Source of the DNA: Nocardioides sp. SYSU D00038
GTDB taxonomy: Bacteria; Actinomycetota; Actinomycetes; Propionibacteriales; Nocardioidaceae
Direction: 5' to 3'
Length of the DNA: 64,000 bases
Assembly: GCF_016924665.1 (NCBI RefSeq)
Contig: NZ_JAFFJT010000025.1
Coordinates: forward strand, 1 to 64,000
The notes below the pieces were generated by a model, which searched no databases, had not been told where the DNA came from, and saw only the letters and a program-made list of their open reading frames with translations. Position 1 is the first letter of the stretch. Each line of letters starts with the position of its first letter. A program made the translations under genes and the position numbers. Shown piece after piece: positions 17,245 to 25,551 of the stretch.

Positions 17245-17476
17245 CCGTTGCGGGTGGCTCCCGGGACGTGACTCGGTCGGGTGCTCACTGCGGCTGGTGC
17301 TATCCGGCGGCCGGGTGACTGTTGGTGGGGTGGGGTGCGGGGTGCCGCGCGTGGTGGGGCACTGCGGCTGCTGCGCGCCGGACGTCGTTCGGCCGCCTCC
17401 GTGCCGCGCGGCGTGGCACGCCGGCGGTGCGCTGGTCGAGGTGCGAGGAGCCCTGGCGACGAGCCTCGAGACCCGG
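17245..17476. repeat. Dispersed repeat module copy 2 plus palindromic unit
   Basis: 17245-17390 is the reverse complement of the module at 64-206. 17431-17476 is the matching palindromic unit (GGTCGAGGTGCGAGGAGCCC ... CGAGACCCGG). The pair is thus a composite found in both orientations in the window. It lies downstream of the iclR stop codon. No gene is supported in 17190-17854. Confidence 0.65.
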
Positions 17477-17518
17477 TGAACCGAAAGCCCTCCCTCGCGA
17501 ACGGCGACCCCCGGGGTT

Positions 17519-17577
17519 CGCCGAGCCGTCGTTGACTAACGCCGGGTCGACGCGATCCGCCGACAACAAGCGCCGGG
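17519..17577. repeat. ~60-bp dispersed repeat (second family), copy 1
   Basis: Clearly similar to the reverse complement of 38109-38166. The shared parts are GCCGAGCCGTCGTT, TAACGCCGGGTCG and GACAACAAGCGCCGG, with differences in the short spacers. The left half forms an imperfect palindrome around GAC (CGCCGAGCCGTCGTT / TAACGCCGGGTCGACG). I found two copies in the window. Function unknown. Confidence 0.6.
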
Positions 17578-17679
17578 TCGGCGTACCCCAGCCGCATCCT
17601 CGGGGACGGGAGGATGTTCGGCGGCCCGGGGTCAGACGCAAACCCTTCCGTCCCACCGGAGGGCGTTCGGCCGGCGGGG

Positions 17680-17808
17680 GTTTCGAGACAGTCGCTAGCG
17701 CGACTTCCTCAACCACCGGTGAGAGGGAAGCCCGCCGGTGGGGACGGGACGGTCGGCGTACGAGTGCGCAGGTTTCGAGGCTCGCTTCGCTCGCACCTCA
17801 ACCAGCGC
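17680..17808. repeat. Two palindromic repeat units before the LysE gene
   Basis: One unit begins GTTTCGAGACAGTCGCTAGC and ends TTCCTCAACCACC (17680-17719). The other begins GGTTTCGAGGCTCGCTTCGC and ends CTCAACCAGCG (17771-17808). Each is an imperfect inverted repeat. Their sequence types match those at 23456, 33180, 37453 and 42575. Confidence 0.75.
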
Positions 17809-17854
17809 CGGAAGTCGGTGGATTCCGGAGGCCCGGCGGCCGCAGAATGCCTGC

Positions 17855-18487
17855 GTGCCCACCACCAGCCAGTGGCTCGCCTTCGTGATCGCGAGCGCCC
17901 TGTTCATCCAGGTCCCCGGACCCAGCCTGCTGTTCACGATCGGGCGCGCCCTGACGGTCGGCCGGCGCGACGCGCTGCTCTCGGTCGTCGGCAACGCGCT
18001 CGGCATCACCGTGCAGGTGCTGCTCGTCGCGGTGGGGCTCGGGGCCGTGGTGGCCGCGAGCACCGAGGCCTACGTCGCGCTCAAGCTCGTCGGGGCGGCG
18101 TACGTCGTGTGGCTGGGCGTGCAGGCGATCCGCAACCGGGCGGAAGCGCGCACCGCGATGGCCGCCGCCGACGGGACGCCGGCGCAGGTGTCGCGCTCGC
18201 TCCGGGTCGGGTTCGTCGTGGGCGTCACCAACCCCAAGACCGTGGTGTTCTTCGTGGCGTTCCTGCCCCAGTTCGTCAACGAGCCCGCGGGGCACGCCGG
18301 GCTCCAGCTCGCCGCGCTGGGCGTGGTCTTCGGCGTGATGTGCGCGGCATCGGACTCGCTGTGGGCGCTGGTCGCCGGCAAGGCGCGCGACTGGTTCGCC
18401 CGCAGCCCCGAGCGGCTCGACCGGCTCGGCGTCGCCGGCGGCGTGATGATGATCGGCCTGGGCGCGACCATGGCTGCCTCGGAGTAG
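17855..18487 (+). CDS. LysE/RhtB-family amino-acid exporter
   Basis: 210 residues, about six hydrophobic segments, matching the LysE/RhtB family in length. The family motif region FIQVPGPSLLFTIGRAL is near the N-terminus and GVTNPKTVVFFVAFLPQF sits mid-protein. It exports amino acids or their analogues across the cytoplasmic membrane. The GTG at 17855 gives the expected family N-terminus, but no strong ribosome binding site precedes it, so the start is uncertain. It is monocistronic and has no obvious link to the sugar genes. Confidence 0.85.
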   Translation: MPTTSQWLAFVIASALFIQVPGPSLLFTIGRALTVGRRDALLSVVGNALGITVQVLLVAVGLGAVVAASTEAYVALKLVGAAYVVWLGVQAIRNRAEARTAMAAADGTPAQVSRSLRVGFVVGVTNPKTVVFFVAFLPQFVNEPAGHAGLQLAALGVVFGVMCAASDSLWALVAGKARDWFARSPERLDRLGVAGGVMMIGLGATMAASE

Positions 18488-18534
18488 GCGACGCGCCGGC
18501 GGTTCCCGCAGTGCCGGCGAGCCGTCGGTGCGTC

Positions 18535-19206
18535 CTAGCCGAGCCGGGCGCCGGCGCGGTAGCCGGTGGGCGCGGCGGGACGCCGCGACTCCAGGGGCAC
18601 CGTGACGGGAGTGGTCGGGAAGCCGTTGGTGACGCACCAGGCCACGGCCTGGGGCCGGGTCTTCACGCCGATGCGCTGGTAGGCGTTGCGGATGTAGGAC
18701 TTCACCGAGTTGACCGACAGGTAGAGCTGGGCGGCGATGTCCTGGTTGCTGAGGCCCTGGGTGACCAGGGTCAGGATGTCGACCTCGCGGGCGGTCAGCC
18801 CGGCCCGCTGCCCGAGCGGATCGAGGTCCTCGGCCTGGTCGAGCAGCTCGCCGCTGGCCACCGCCTCGATCGCGTCCACCAGCTCCTTGGGCTCGGCGCT
18901 CATCGAGATCCAGCCGTCGGCACCCATGGCCATCGCCTGGCCACGCAGGTCGGGGCGCAGGTCACGGGTCACGACCAGCACCTTGGCCCGGGTCTCGTTG
19001 ACCAGGTGGCGGAGGTCGTCACCGCAGGTGCGGTGCAGACCGAGGACGTCGTAGAGGGCCACGTCGACGGCGGCGAGCGACATCCAGGCACGAGGCAACT
19101 TGACCTCCTGCACGCGGTCGGGGTGCTCGGCGAGCATCGAGGAGAGCCCGTGGGTCAGCACGGGTTGGTGGCCGACGACGGCAACACCTAGCGGGCCAGT
19201 CTGCAT
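18535..19206 (-). CDS. LuxR-family DNA-binding response-regulator-like protein
   Basis: 223 residues. The C-terminal half has a clear LuxR/FixJ helix-turn-helix (GLTAREVDILTLVTQGLSNQ, residues ~136-155, and the following recognition helix). The N-terminal half resembles a receiver domain: an Asp is present (Asp53) but the usual acidic pair near the start is missing. It may therefore be a phosphorylation-independent or atypical receiver. The ATG at 19206 follows AAGGAA. No histidine kinase lies nearby. It is convergent with the LysE gene and divergent from the rhamnosidase gene across a 325-bp gap. Confidence 0.8.
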   Translation of the reverse strand: MQTGPLGVAVVGHQPVLTHGLSSMLAEHPDRVQEVKLPRAWMSLAAVDVALYDVLGLHRTCGDDLRHLVNETRAKVLVVTRDLRPDLRGQAMAMGADGWISMSAEPKELVDAIEAVASGELLDQAEDLDPLGQRAGLTAREVDILTLVTQGLSNQDIAAQLYLSVNSVKSYIRNAYQRIGVKTRPQAVAWCVTNGFPTTPVTVPLESRRPAAPTGYRAGARLG

Positions 19207-19503
19207 CGACGGGTTCCTTCGGTCAGGTCCCGTGCGCGAGGGAGGCAAGCCGCCAAACCCGATCGGGTCCTTCGACCCTAGTCCGCACGGAGGCACGACG
19301 AACCACCCGAACGGGTGGCGTCCCCCCAGGGCGCGGGCACGGCCCCTGCCCGAGCAAGGGCCGCCGCAGCGAGTTCGGGTGTCTGGAGTCACCCGACGGG
19401 CCTTGCCTACCGTGCAGCACGCGAGCCCGGCCCGACACCTTCCCAGGGGTGTGACCGGCGGCGCCACCCTGGCCGGATGACGCCACTGACATCCGTTGCG
19501 AGC

Positions 19504-19556
19504 GTGACGCGCATCACCCTAAGGTGAGCCCATGTCCGCGCTGATGAAACGTTTCA
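19504..19556 (+). promoter_or_regulatory. CRP-type and LacI-type sites at the start of rhamnosidase gene 1
   Basis: GTGACGCGCATCAC (19504-19517) fits GTGA-N6-TCAC, as bound by CRP/GlxR-like proteins. TGAAACGTTTCA (19545-19556) is a perfect LacI-family-type palindrome with central CG. It lies inside codons 5-9 of the gene and forces AAA and ACA codons that are rare here. Both site types recur upstream of the second GH78 gene (59095-59124). The rest of the 19207-19531 gap shows only small inverted repeats such as ACCCGAACGGGT. Confidence 0.6.
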
Positions 19557-22500
19557 CAACCCAGGCCACCCTGCTCGCGGCGCTGGGCGCCGCCCTCGCC
19601 GGAGCCCCGACGGCGCACGGCTCGCCGGCGACCGACACCCCTCCGGCCGTCGCGGCCGGCGCGAGCGCCAGCACGGCCGGTCTCACCCTGGGCGACCTGA
19701 CGGTGGAGCACCGTGCGAACCCGCTCGGGATCGACGCCGACCGGCCCCGGTTCGGCTGGGTGCTGGGGTCGACGGCGCAGGGGGCCACCCAGTCGGCGTA
19801 CCAGCTGCAGGTGTCGACGACGGCCGACGGCGCCGGGGACGTGTGGGACAGCGGCAAGGTCGGGTCGACCCGCTCCTTCGACGTCGAGTACGACGGACCG
19901 GCGCTCGACTCGCGCACCCGCTACCACTGGCGGGTGCGGGTCTGGGACGCCGCCGAGCAGGCGTCGGCCTGGAGCGCGCCTGCGTGGTTCGAGACGGCGT
20001 TCCTCGACGAGGAGGAGTTCGGCGGCGCCTGGATCGGCGGCCGCTCGGAGCGGGTCAGCACCGATCTGCAGGGTGCGAGCTGGATCTGGTACCCCCAGGG
20101 CAACCCCGCCGACTCCGCCCCGGTCGGCACCCGCTACTTCCGGCGCACCATCGACCTGCCCCAGGACGCGGAGGTCACGAAGGCGACCTTCCAGCTCACC
20201 GCCGACGACAGCTTCGTGCTGCACGTCAACGGCACCGTGGTCGGGCGCTCGCCGCAGGTGGCCGAGTCGTGGCGGACGGCGGTCGACGTCGACGTCACCG
20301 CCGAGCTGCGCCCGGGACGCAACGTGATCGCGGTGCGCGCCACCAACACCCAGCCCGGCCCCTCCGGGCTGGTGGGCAAGCTGCGCCTCGAGCTCGCCGA
20401 CGGCACGCAGCCGGACCTGGTCACCGACGCGTCCTGGAAGGCCCACGACACCGAGGTCGCGGGGTGGGAGCAGGTCGACTTCGACGACAGCGCGTGGCCG
20501 ACGGCCCTGGTGGCGGCGGGCTTCGGCTCGGGACCGTGGGGCGGCTCCGTCGGCACGGCGGCCCCGCCCGAGCCGATGCTGCGCAAGGACTTCGAGACCG
20601 ACCGCGAGCTCGCCTCGGCCCGCGTGTACGTCATCGGCCTGGGCTACTACAAGCTCTACCTCAACGGCGAGCGGGTCGGCGACCACGAGCTCGACCCCGC
20701 GTTCACCGTCTACGACAAGACCGGCCTCTACGCGACGTACGACGTGACCGACCAGGTGCGCGACGGCGAGAACGCCCTCGGCGTCACGCTCGGGCGCGGC
20801 TACTACTCGATGCTCAACCCCGACGAGTGGATGACCTCGCCCTGGCACGGCGAGCCCAAGCTCAAGCTCCAGCTCGACCTCACCTACACCGACGGCACGA
20901 CCGACCGCGTGGTGAGTGACGGCAGCTGGCGGTTGGCGGACGGGCCGACCACCTCGGAGTCGCTGTGGTTCGGCGAGACCTACGACGCCCGCCTCGAGCA
21001 GCCGGGCTGGAACGACGTCGGCTTCGACGACTCCGGCTGGCGCTCCGCGTCCCAGGTGCCGGGCATCGCCGGTGAGCTGCGGGCCCAGTCGTTCCCGCCG
21101 ATCAAGGCGACCGAGCCGCTCACGCCGACCGCGGTCACCACCCCCGCACCGGGGACCACCGTGCACGACTACGGCAGCCCGACGTCCGGCTGGGCGACCG
21201 TCGCGGTGCAGGGGCCCGCCGGTGCCGCGGTGACCATCACCTACGGCGAGAAGCTCAAGCAGGACGGCACGGTCGACAACGTCGGCGGCTTCGGGATGCA
21301 GCTGCAGAAGTACACCTACGTGCTGCGGGGCGGCGGGGTCGAGGACTTCACGCCGAGCTACTCCTACGCCGGCTTCCGCTACGTGCAGGTCAGCGCCCCG
21401 GCCGGCGTCACCGTTGACTCGGTGACCGCCGAGCGCGTGCACACCGCGGTGCCGCGCACCGGCGACTTCGACAGCTCCAGCGACCTGTTCAACCGCTATC
21501 ACCGAGCGCAGGCCGAGACGATCCTCAACAACCTCCACTCGGTGCCGACCGATACCCCGATGTACGAGAAGCGCCCCTACACCGCCGACGGCTTCCTGAT
21601 GGCGCCCTCCGCGATGGCCAGCTTCGACGTGCAGGACTTCTACGCGAGCTGGATGCGCTCCCACAAGGACGACCAGACCGCCGAGGGCAACATCGGGCAG
21701 ACCGTGCCCGGCACCGTGGGCGCGAAGCAGGTCGTCGACCCGATCTGGACGGCCAGCTTCGTGCTCGTCAGCTGGGACCTCTACTGGTACTACGGCGACA
21801 CCCGGCCGCTCAGCGAGAACTACGACGCCATGCGGAAGTGGCTCGACTTCTTCGTCGACGACATCGCCGAGACCGGCTACGTCTACACCGGCACCAGCTA
21901 CGCCGACTGGCTCTCCCCCGGACACGCGATGCCCCCCGAGGGTGCGCGCCTCGCCGGCACGGCGTACCTCTACGAGACCGCGTCGAAGATCGCCGACATC
22001 GCCCGGGCCCTCGGCCACGACGACGACGCCACCGAGCTCGACGAGCTGGCCGCGACCATCGCCGACGCCTTCCACGCCGAGTTCTACGACGCGGCCAGGG
22101 GCGGCTATTACGACGATCCGGCCGCCGGATACCGGCAGACGTCGAACCTGCTGCCGCTCAGCCTGGGCATCGTGCCCGACGAGGTGCGCGACACCGTCGT
22201 GGCCAACCTGGTCGCGGACATCGAGGCGCGGGGCGGCCACCTCAACACCGGCGCCCTGGGCACCAGGCTGATCCTCCCCGTGCTCACCGACACCGGTCAC
22301 GCCGACCTCGCCTACGAGGTCGCCACCAACCCGACCTACCCCGGCTGGGGCTACTGGTTCGAGGAGCTCGGCGCCACCACAATGTGGGAGGAGTGGGGCG
22401 CGGGGTCGCGCTCGCGGCAGCACGCTTTCATGGGCACGGTCGACGACTGGCTCTACCAGCGTGTCGCCGGCATCGAGCCCACGGCGCCCGGCTACACCGA

Positions 22501-23341
22501 GGTCGCCATCCGGCCGCACCCGGTGGGCGACCTGGACCGTGCCAGCGCCCACGTCCGCTCGCCGCTGGGCCGGGTCGCCTCGGCGTGGACCCGCGCCGAC
22601 GACGTCTTCACGCTGCGGGTGACCATCCCGGTCGGCGCGACCGCGAAGGTCTCGATGCCCGTCCGCGACAGCGACGAGGTCGCCGTGCCCGCCGGTGCGA
22701 CCTTGGTCGAGGTGCGCGACGGCTACGCGACGTACACCCTCGGCTCCGGCCAGCACGAGCTGCGCTCCGGGCCGAACGTGGTCCCCGACGCCAGCAGCGT
22801 CTCCGCCACCCCCGTCAGCGGGGTCTACGGCCGCGCCCGCATCGTTGTCGCCACGGTGACCGGCACGGCGCCCACCGGCACCGTCACCGTCTCCGAGCGG
22901 GGCCGCGTGCTCGGTCGGGCGGCGGTGTCCGGCGGCGTCGCCCGGGTCACCCTCGGCGGCACCAGCACCGGGGCAGGCACCCACACCCTGACGCTGTCCT
23001 ACGGCGGCGACCCGGCCAACCAGCCGTCGTCGACCACGACGACGATGCGCGTCGCGAAGGCACCGACCGCCGTACGGGCCCGCACCTGGCCCGTGCGGGT
23101 GCGACCCGGCACCCGTCCGCGCCTGGTCGTGCGCGTCTCGGCCGTCGGGGTGCGGCCCACCGGCGCCGTGCGGATCAAGGTGGGCGGCACGACCCTGACC
23201 CGTCGGGTCGCGGCCGACGGCACCGTCCGGGTGCGGCTGCCCCGGCAGCGACCCGGCGTCCGGAAGGTGCGCGTGACCTACGTCGGCACCGCCGACATCG
23301 CGGCCTCATCCACCATGGTGCGGCTCAAGGTCCGCCGCTGA
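19532..23341 (+). CDS. Secreted GH78 alpha-L-rhamnosidase with C-terminal Ig-like domains
   Basis: 1269 residues. The ATG at 19532 has AAGGTGAG before it and a signal peptide after it (cleavage near PTAHG). The N-terminal fibronectin-like region is followed by carbohydrate-binding beta-sandwich modules (~150-560), the (alpha/alpha)6 barrel (~640-980), a beta domain and two Big_3-like repeats. GH78 catalytic signatures are present: Asp674, Glu679 and Asp686 within DTPMYEKRPYTAD, and the late acidic residue Glu953 in TTMWEEW. It would hydrolyse terminal alpha-L-rhamnosides outside the cell, such as rhamnogalacturonan side groups or flavonoid glycosides. Regulation is suggested by CRP-type and LacI-type sites around the start. 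Confidence 0.9.
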   Translation: MSALMKRFTTQATLLAALGAALAGAPTAHGSPATDTPPAVAAGASASTAGLTLGDLTVEHRANPLGIDADRPRFGWVLGSTAQGATQSAYQLQVSTTADGAGDVWDSGKVGSTRSFDVEYDGPALDSRTRYHWRVRVWDAAEQASAWSAPAWFETAFLDEEEFGGAWIGGRSERVSTDLQGASWIWYPQGNPADSAPVGTRYFRRTIDLPQDAEVTKATFQLTADDSFVLHVNGTVVGRSPQVAESWRTAVDVDVTAELRPGRNVIAVRATNTQPGPSGLVGKLRLELADGTQPDLVTDASWKAHDTEVAGWEQVDFDDSAWPTALVAAGFGSGPWGGSVGTAAPPEPMLRKDFETDRELASARVYVIGLGYYKLYLNGERVGDHELDPAFTVYDKTGLYATYDVTDQVRDGENALGVTLGRGYYSMLNPDEWMTSPWHGEPKLKLQLDLTYTDGTTDRVVSDGSWRLADGPTTSESLWFGETYDARLEQPGWNDVGFDDSGWRSASQVPGIAGELRAQSFPPIKATEPLTPTAVTTPAPGTTVHDYGSPTSGWATVAVQGPAGAAVTITYGEKLKQDGTVDNVGGFGMQLQKYTYVLRGGGVEDFTPSYSYAGFRYVQVSAPAGVTVDSVTAERVHTAVPRTGDFDSSSDLFNRYHRAQAETILNNLHSVPTDTPMYEKRPYTADGFLMAPSAMASFDVQDFYASWMRSHKDDQTAEGNIGQTVPGTVGAKQVVDPIWTASFVLVSWDLYWYYGDTRPLSENYDAMRKWLDFFVDDIAETGYVYTGTSYADWLSPGHAMPPEGARLAGTAYLYETASKIADIARALGHDDDATELDELAATIADAFHAEFYDAARGGYYDDPAAGYRQTSNLLPLSLGIVPDEVRDTVVANLVADIEARGGHLNTGALGTRLILPVLTDTGHADLAYEVATNPTYPGWGYWFEELGATTMWEEWGAGSRSRQHAFMGTVDDWLYQRVAGIEPTAPGYTEVAIRPHPVGDLDRASAHVRSPLGRVASAWTRADDVFTLRVTIPVGATAKVSMPVRDSDEVAVPAGATLVEVRDGYATYTLGSGQHELRSGPNVVPDASSVSATPVSGVYGRARIVVATVTGTAPTGTVTVSERGRVLGRAAVSGGVARVTLGGTSTGAGTHTLTLSYGGDPANQPSSTTTTMRVAKAPTAVRARTWPVRVRPGTRPRLVVRVSAVGVRPTGAVRIKVGGTTLTRRVAADGTVRVRLPRQRPGVRKVRVTYVGTADIAASSTMVRLKVRR

Positions 23342-23356
23342 TCGGTCGGCTCACCG

Positions 23357-23580
23357 GTGGTGGCGCGGGTCGAGGTGCGAAGGCCGGTAGGCCTACGCCT
23401 CGAGACCCGGTGAGACGAACGCCCTCCGCTGGGAACCGTCGGCGTTCGGGTGCGCAGGTTTCGAGGCTCGCTTCGCTCGCACCTCAACCAGCGCCGGTGG
23501 TCGAGCAGCGAGCGCCAGCGAGCGTCGTCGAGACCCGGCGAGACGAGCGCCCTCCCGTCCCCACCGGAGGTTCACCCGTC
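23357..23580. repeat. Cluster of palindromic repeat units after rhamnosidase gene 1
   Basis: Three units: GGTCGAGGTGCGAAGGCCGG...CGAGACCCGG (~23369-23414), GGTTTCGAGGCTCGCTTCGC...CTCAACCAGCG (~23456-23493), and GGTCGAGCAGCGAGCGCCAG...CGAGACCCGG (~23499-23540). Between units lie GCCCTCC-rich linkers also seen elsewhere. They occupy the space from the rhamnosidase stop to the next gene. Confidence 0.75.
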
Positions 23581-23602
23581 GGCGACCGGGTACCGACCGG
23601 GC

Positions 23603-23875
23603 ATGGCAATCATCGGATTTCTCGTGTTCGGCCTCGTCGTGGGCGTGCTGGCCCGGCTCATCAAGCCCGGGCGGCAGAGCCTCGGCCTCCTGGGCACCCT
23701 CGCGCTCGGCGTCGTCGGCTCCCTGATCGGCGGCATCGTGGCCTCCGCCCTCGGCACCGGCGACATCTTCGAGCTCAACATCCTGGGCGCGGTCGTCGCT
23801 ATCGTCGCGGCGGTCCTGCTGATCGGCGTCGCGGAGGGCCTGATGTCCTCGCGGAAGCAGACCGCCCGCCACTGA
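23603..23875 (+). CDS. GlsB/YeaQ/YmgE-family small membrane protein
   Basis: 90 residues with three hydrophobic segments and Gly-rich helices (LALGVVGSLIGGIVASALG). This is characteristic of the transglycosylase-associated/GlsB family of general-stress membrane proteins. The ATG at 23603 gives the expected start (MAIIGFLVFGLVVGVLARL). Molecular role is unknown for the family; homologues are often stress-induced. It ends at a bidirectional terminator. Confidence 0.85.
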   Translation: MAIIGFLVFGLVVGVLARLIKPGRQSLGLLGTLALGVVGSLIGGIVASALGTGDIFELNILGAVVAIVAAVLLIGVAEGLMSSRKQTARH

Positions 23876-23891
23876 CCCGAACGGCGCAACC

Positions 23892-23919
23892 GCCCCCGTC
23901 CCTGCCCGGGGACGGGGGC
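23892..23919. terminator. Bidirectional hairpin terminator
   Basis: GCCCCCGTCCC (23892-23902) pairs perfectly with GGGACGGGGGC (23909-23919) around a 6-base loop. It lies between the convergent GlsB-like gene and the SDR gene, so it can serve both. Confidence 0.85.
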
Positions 23920-23935
23920 CGTGCTGCGTCCGGCG

Positions 23936-24730
23936 TCAGGGTTGGCGCCAGCCCTGCGCCTCGTCGTGCCCGTGGGCGGCCATCAGCATCAGCCCGCCGT
24001 CGACGGCGTACGACGAGCCGGTGACGTACGCCGAGCGCGGCGAGGCGAGGAACCCGATCACCGAGGCGACCTCGTTGACGTGGCCAGGGCGGCCGATCGG
24101 GTTGCCGGGCCGCTCCTGGTGGTAGGCCTCGGACTCGTCCATGCCGGTCATCTCGGTGGCGATCTCGCCCGGCGCGACCGCGTTGACGGTGATGCCGTGC
24201 TCGGCCAGCTCGAGGGCCAGCACCTTGGTGAGCATGCCTAGCCCGGCCTTCGCCGAGCAGTAGGCGGCCGCGCCGAGGCGCGGGACGTGCTCGTGCACGC
24301 TGGTGATGTTGATGATCCGGCCGCCGCGCCCGGTCGCGATCATCCGACGGGCGGCGGCCTGGGCGCACAGGAACGGGCCGTCGAGGTCGGTGGCCAGCAC
24401 GTGCCTCCAGGTGGCCAGGTCGAGGTCGAGCGCGCGGGAGGAGTGGCCGGTGCCGGCGACGTTGACCAGCACCCCCACCCCGCCGAGCTGCTCGGCGAGC
24501 CGGTCGACCACCTGCCCGGCGTCGGGAGCCTCGGCGTCGAGCTGCTCCACGACGCAGCGCTGGCCGCGCTTGGTGATCTCCTCGGCGGTGGCCCGGGCGC
24601 CGGCCTCGTCGGTGTGGAAGGTGATGCCGACGTCGAAGCCCTCGGTGGCGAGCAGCTTGGCGGTGGCCTGGCCGATGCCGGAGTCGGCACCGGTCACGAC
24701 GGCGAGGGACGGGTGGTGTTCGCGTGTCAT
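23936..24730 (-). CDS. SDR-family oxidoreductase
   Basis: 264 residues from the ATG at 24730. An upstream in-frame start at 24763 would add 11 residues and reduce the gap to the preceding gene; neither has a clear ribosome binding site. SDR features are TGADSGIGQATAK (NADP/NAD-binding loop), a catalytic Ser in NITSV, and the Tyr/Lys pair in AYCSAK. Best resembles glucose-1-dehydrogenase/FabG-like enzymes, but substrate cannot be assigned. The C-terminus ends in a His-rich GHDEAQGW tail. It is probably the last gene of the small operon starting at 25991. Confidence 0.8.
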   Translation of the reverse strand: MTREHHPSLAVVTGADSGIGQATAKLLATEGFDVGITFHTDEAGARATAEEITKRGQRCVVEQLDAEAPDAGQVVDRLAEQLGGVGVLVNVAGTGHSSRALDLDLATWRHVLATDLDGPFLCAQAAARRMIATGRGGRIINITSVHEHVPRLGAAAYCSAKAGLGMLTKVLALELAEHGITVNAVAPGEIATEMTGMDESEAYHQERPGNPIGRPGHVNEVASVIGFLASPRSAYVTGSSYAVDGGLMLMAAHGHDEAQGWRQP

Positions 24731-24775
24731 GACCGGCCGGTGCCCCGGTGGACCGGCGTCCATCCGAGGTGCCCG

Positions 24776-25471
24776 TCAGCCCTCGACGCCGGTGGAGGTG
24801 TGGGCCTCGCCGACCGGCTTGCTCTCCGGTGACCCCCGCTGGCGCAGGTAGATGGCCAGCACCGCCATCGACCCCACGGCCAGGAACTCCGACTGCCAGT
24901 TCTGCAGCGTCCGCGCCCAGAAGTCGGCGCCGGTGACGTACTCCGTCCAGGTCAGCGGGTCCTGCAGCCGGCCCAGCCGGGTCTCGTTGTGGGCGACCCG
25001 GCCGGCGATCGACTGCACCGTCCACGACGCCAGGAAGATGCCCGCCATCACCAGCGTCAGCGACCACGAGAAGACCGCGGTGCGCCACCCACCAGCCGCG
25101 GCCCAGCGCGGCGAGTCGGCGTCGGCGTGCGGGCCGACCTTCTGGTCCTCGTCGGACTCGAGCCCGGCCTTCTCGAGCTCCTTGGACTCCGGGGAGCCAC
25201 GCTGGAGGAACCAGACCGTGGCGGTGATGTAGAGCAGGAACTGGAGGTACTCGCTCTGCCAGTTCTCCGCGACGTCGACCGCGAAGTCGGAGGAGACCAG
25301 GTAGCGGACGAACGACAGCGTGCCGAGGCCCTCGGCGGCCTGCTCCGAGTTGAAGGCGTGCCACCCGGCGACGGCCTGTCCTGCCAGGCTGAGCAGGAAG
25401 ATCAGGCCGAAGAAGATCCCCAGCGAGTTCCGCTTGAGGAAGCCACGGTCGTGGCCGGCAGCCACGCTCAC
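24776..25471 (-). CDS. DUF6766-like membrane protein with internal duplication
   Basis: 231 residues. Four hydrophobic segments are arranged as two similar halves. Each half ends in a matching element: ENWQSEYLQF ... LQRGSPESKEL (about 70-101) and QNWQSEFLAV ... LRQRGSPESKPV. The GTG at 25471 overlaps the stop of the 27-residue ORF upstream (GTGA). I recall this repeat signature from the DUF6766 family of actinobacterial membrane proteins; function is unknown. Its coupling to a lipoprotein and a tiny membrane protein suggests an envelope role. Confidence 0.75.
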   Translation of the reverse strand: MSVAAGHDRGFLKRNSLGIFFGLIFLLSLAGQAVAGWHAFNSEQAAEGLGTLSFVRYLVSSDFAVDVAENWQSEYLQFLLYITATVWFLQRGSPESKELEKAGLESDEDQKVGPHADADSPRWAAAGGWRTAVFSWSLTLVMAGIFLASWTVQSIAGRVAHNETRLGRLQDPLTWTEYVTGADFWARTLQNWQSEFLAVGSMAVLAIYLRQRGSPESKPVGEAHTSTGVEG

Positions 25472-25551
25472 CACCGCCCCAGGCCGACGGACAGCAGGAA
25501 CGCCAGGCCCAGCACGATCACCAGCAGGTAGCCCACGAACAGCCCGCGCAT
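25468..25551 (-). CDS. 27-residue single-span membrane protein
   Basis: A short ORF below the usual length cut-off: begins MRGLFVGYLLVI, ends LSVGLGRW, and is almost entirely one hydrophobic helix. GGAGG lies 7 bases before the ATG. The ATG overlaps the upstream lipoprotein stop (TGATG), and its stop overlaps the downstream GTG start (GTGA). This double coupling with a good ribosome binding site makes it very likely to be translated. KdpF-like size, but no Kdp genes are nearby. It may be an accessory peptide for the DUF6766-like protein. Confidence 0.7.
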   Translation of the reverse strand: MRGLFVGYLLVIVLGLAFLLSVGLGRW

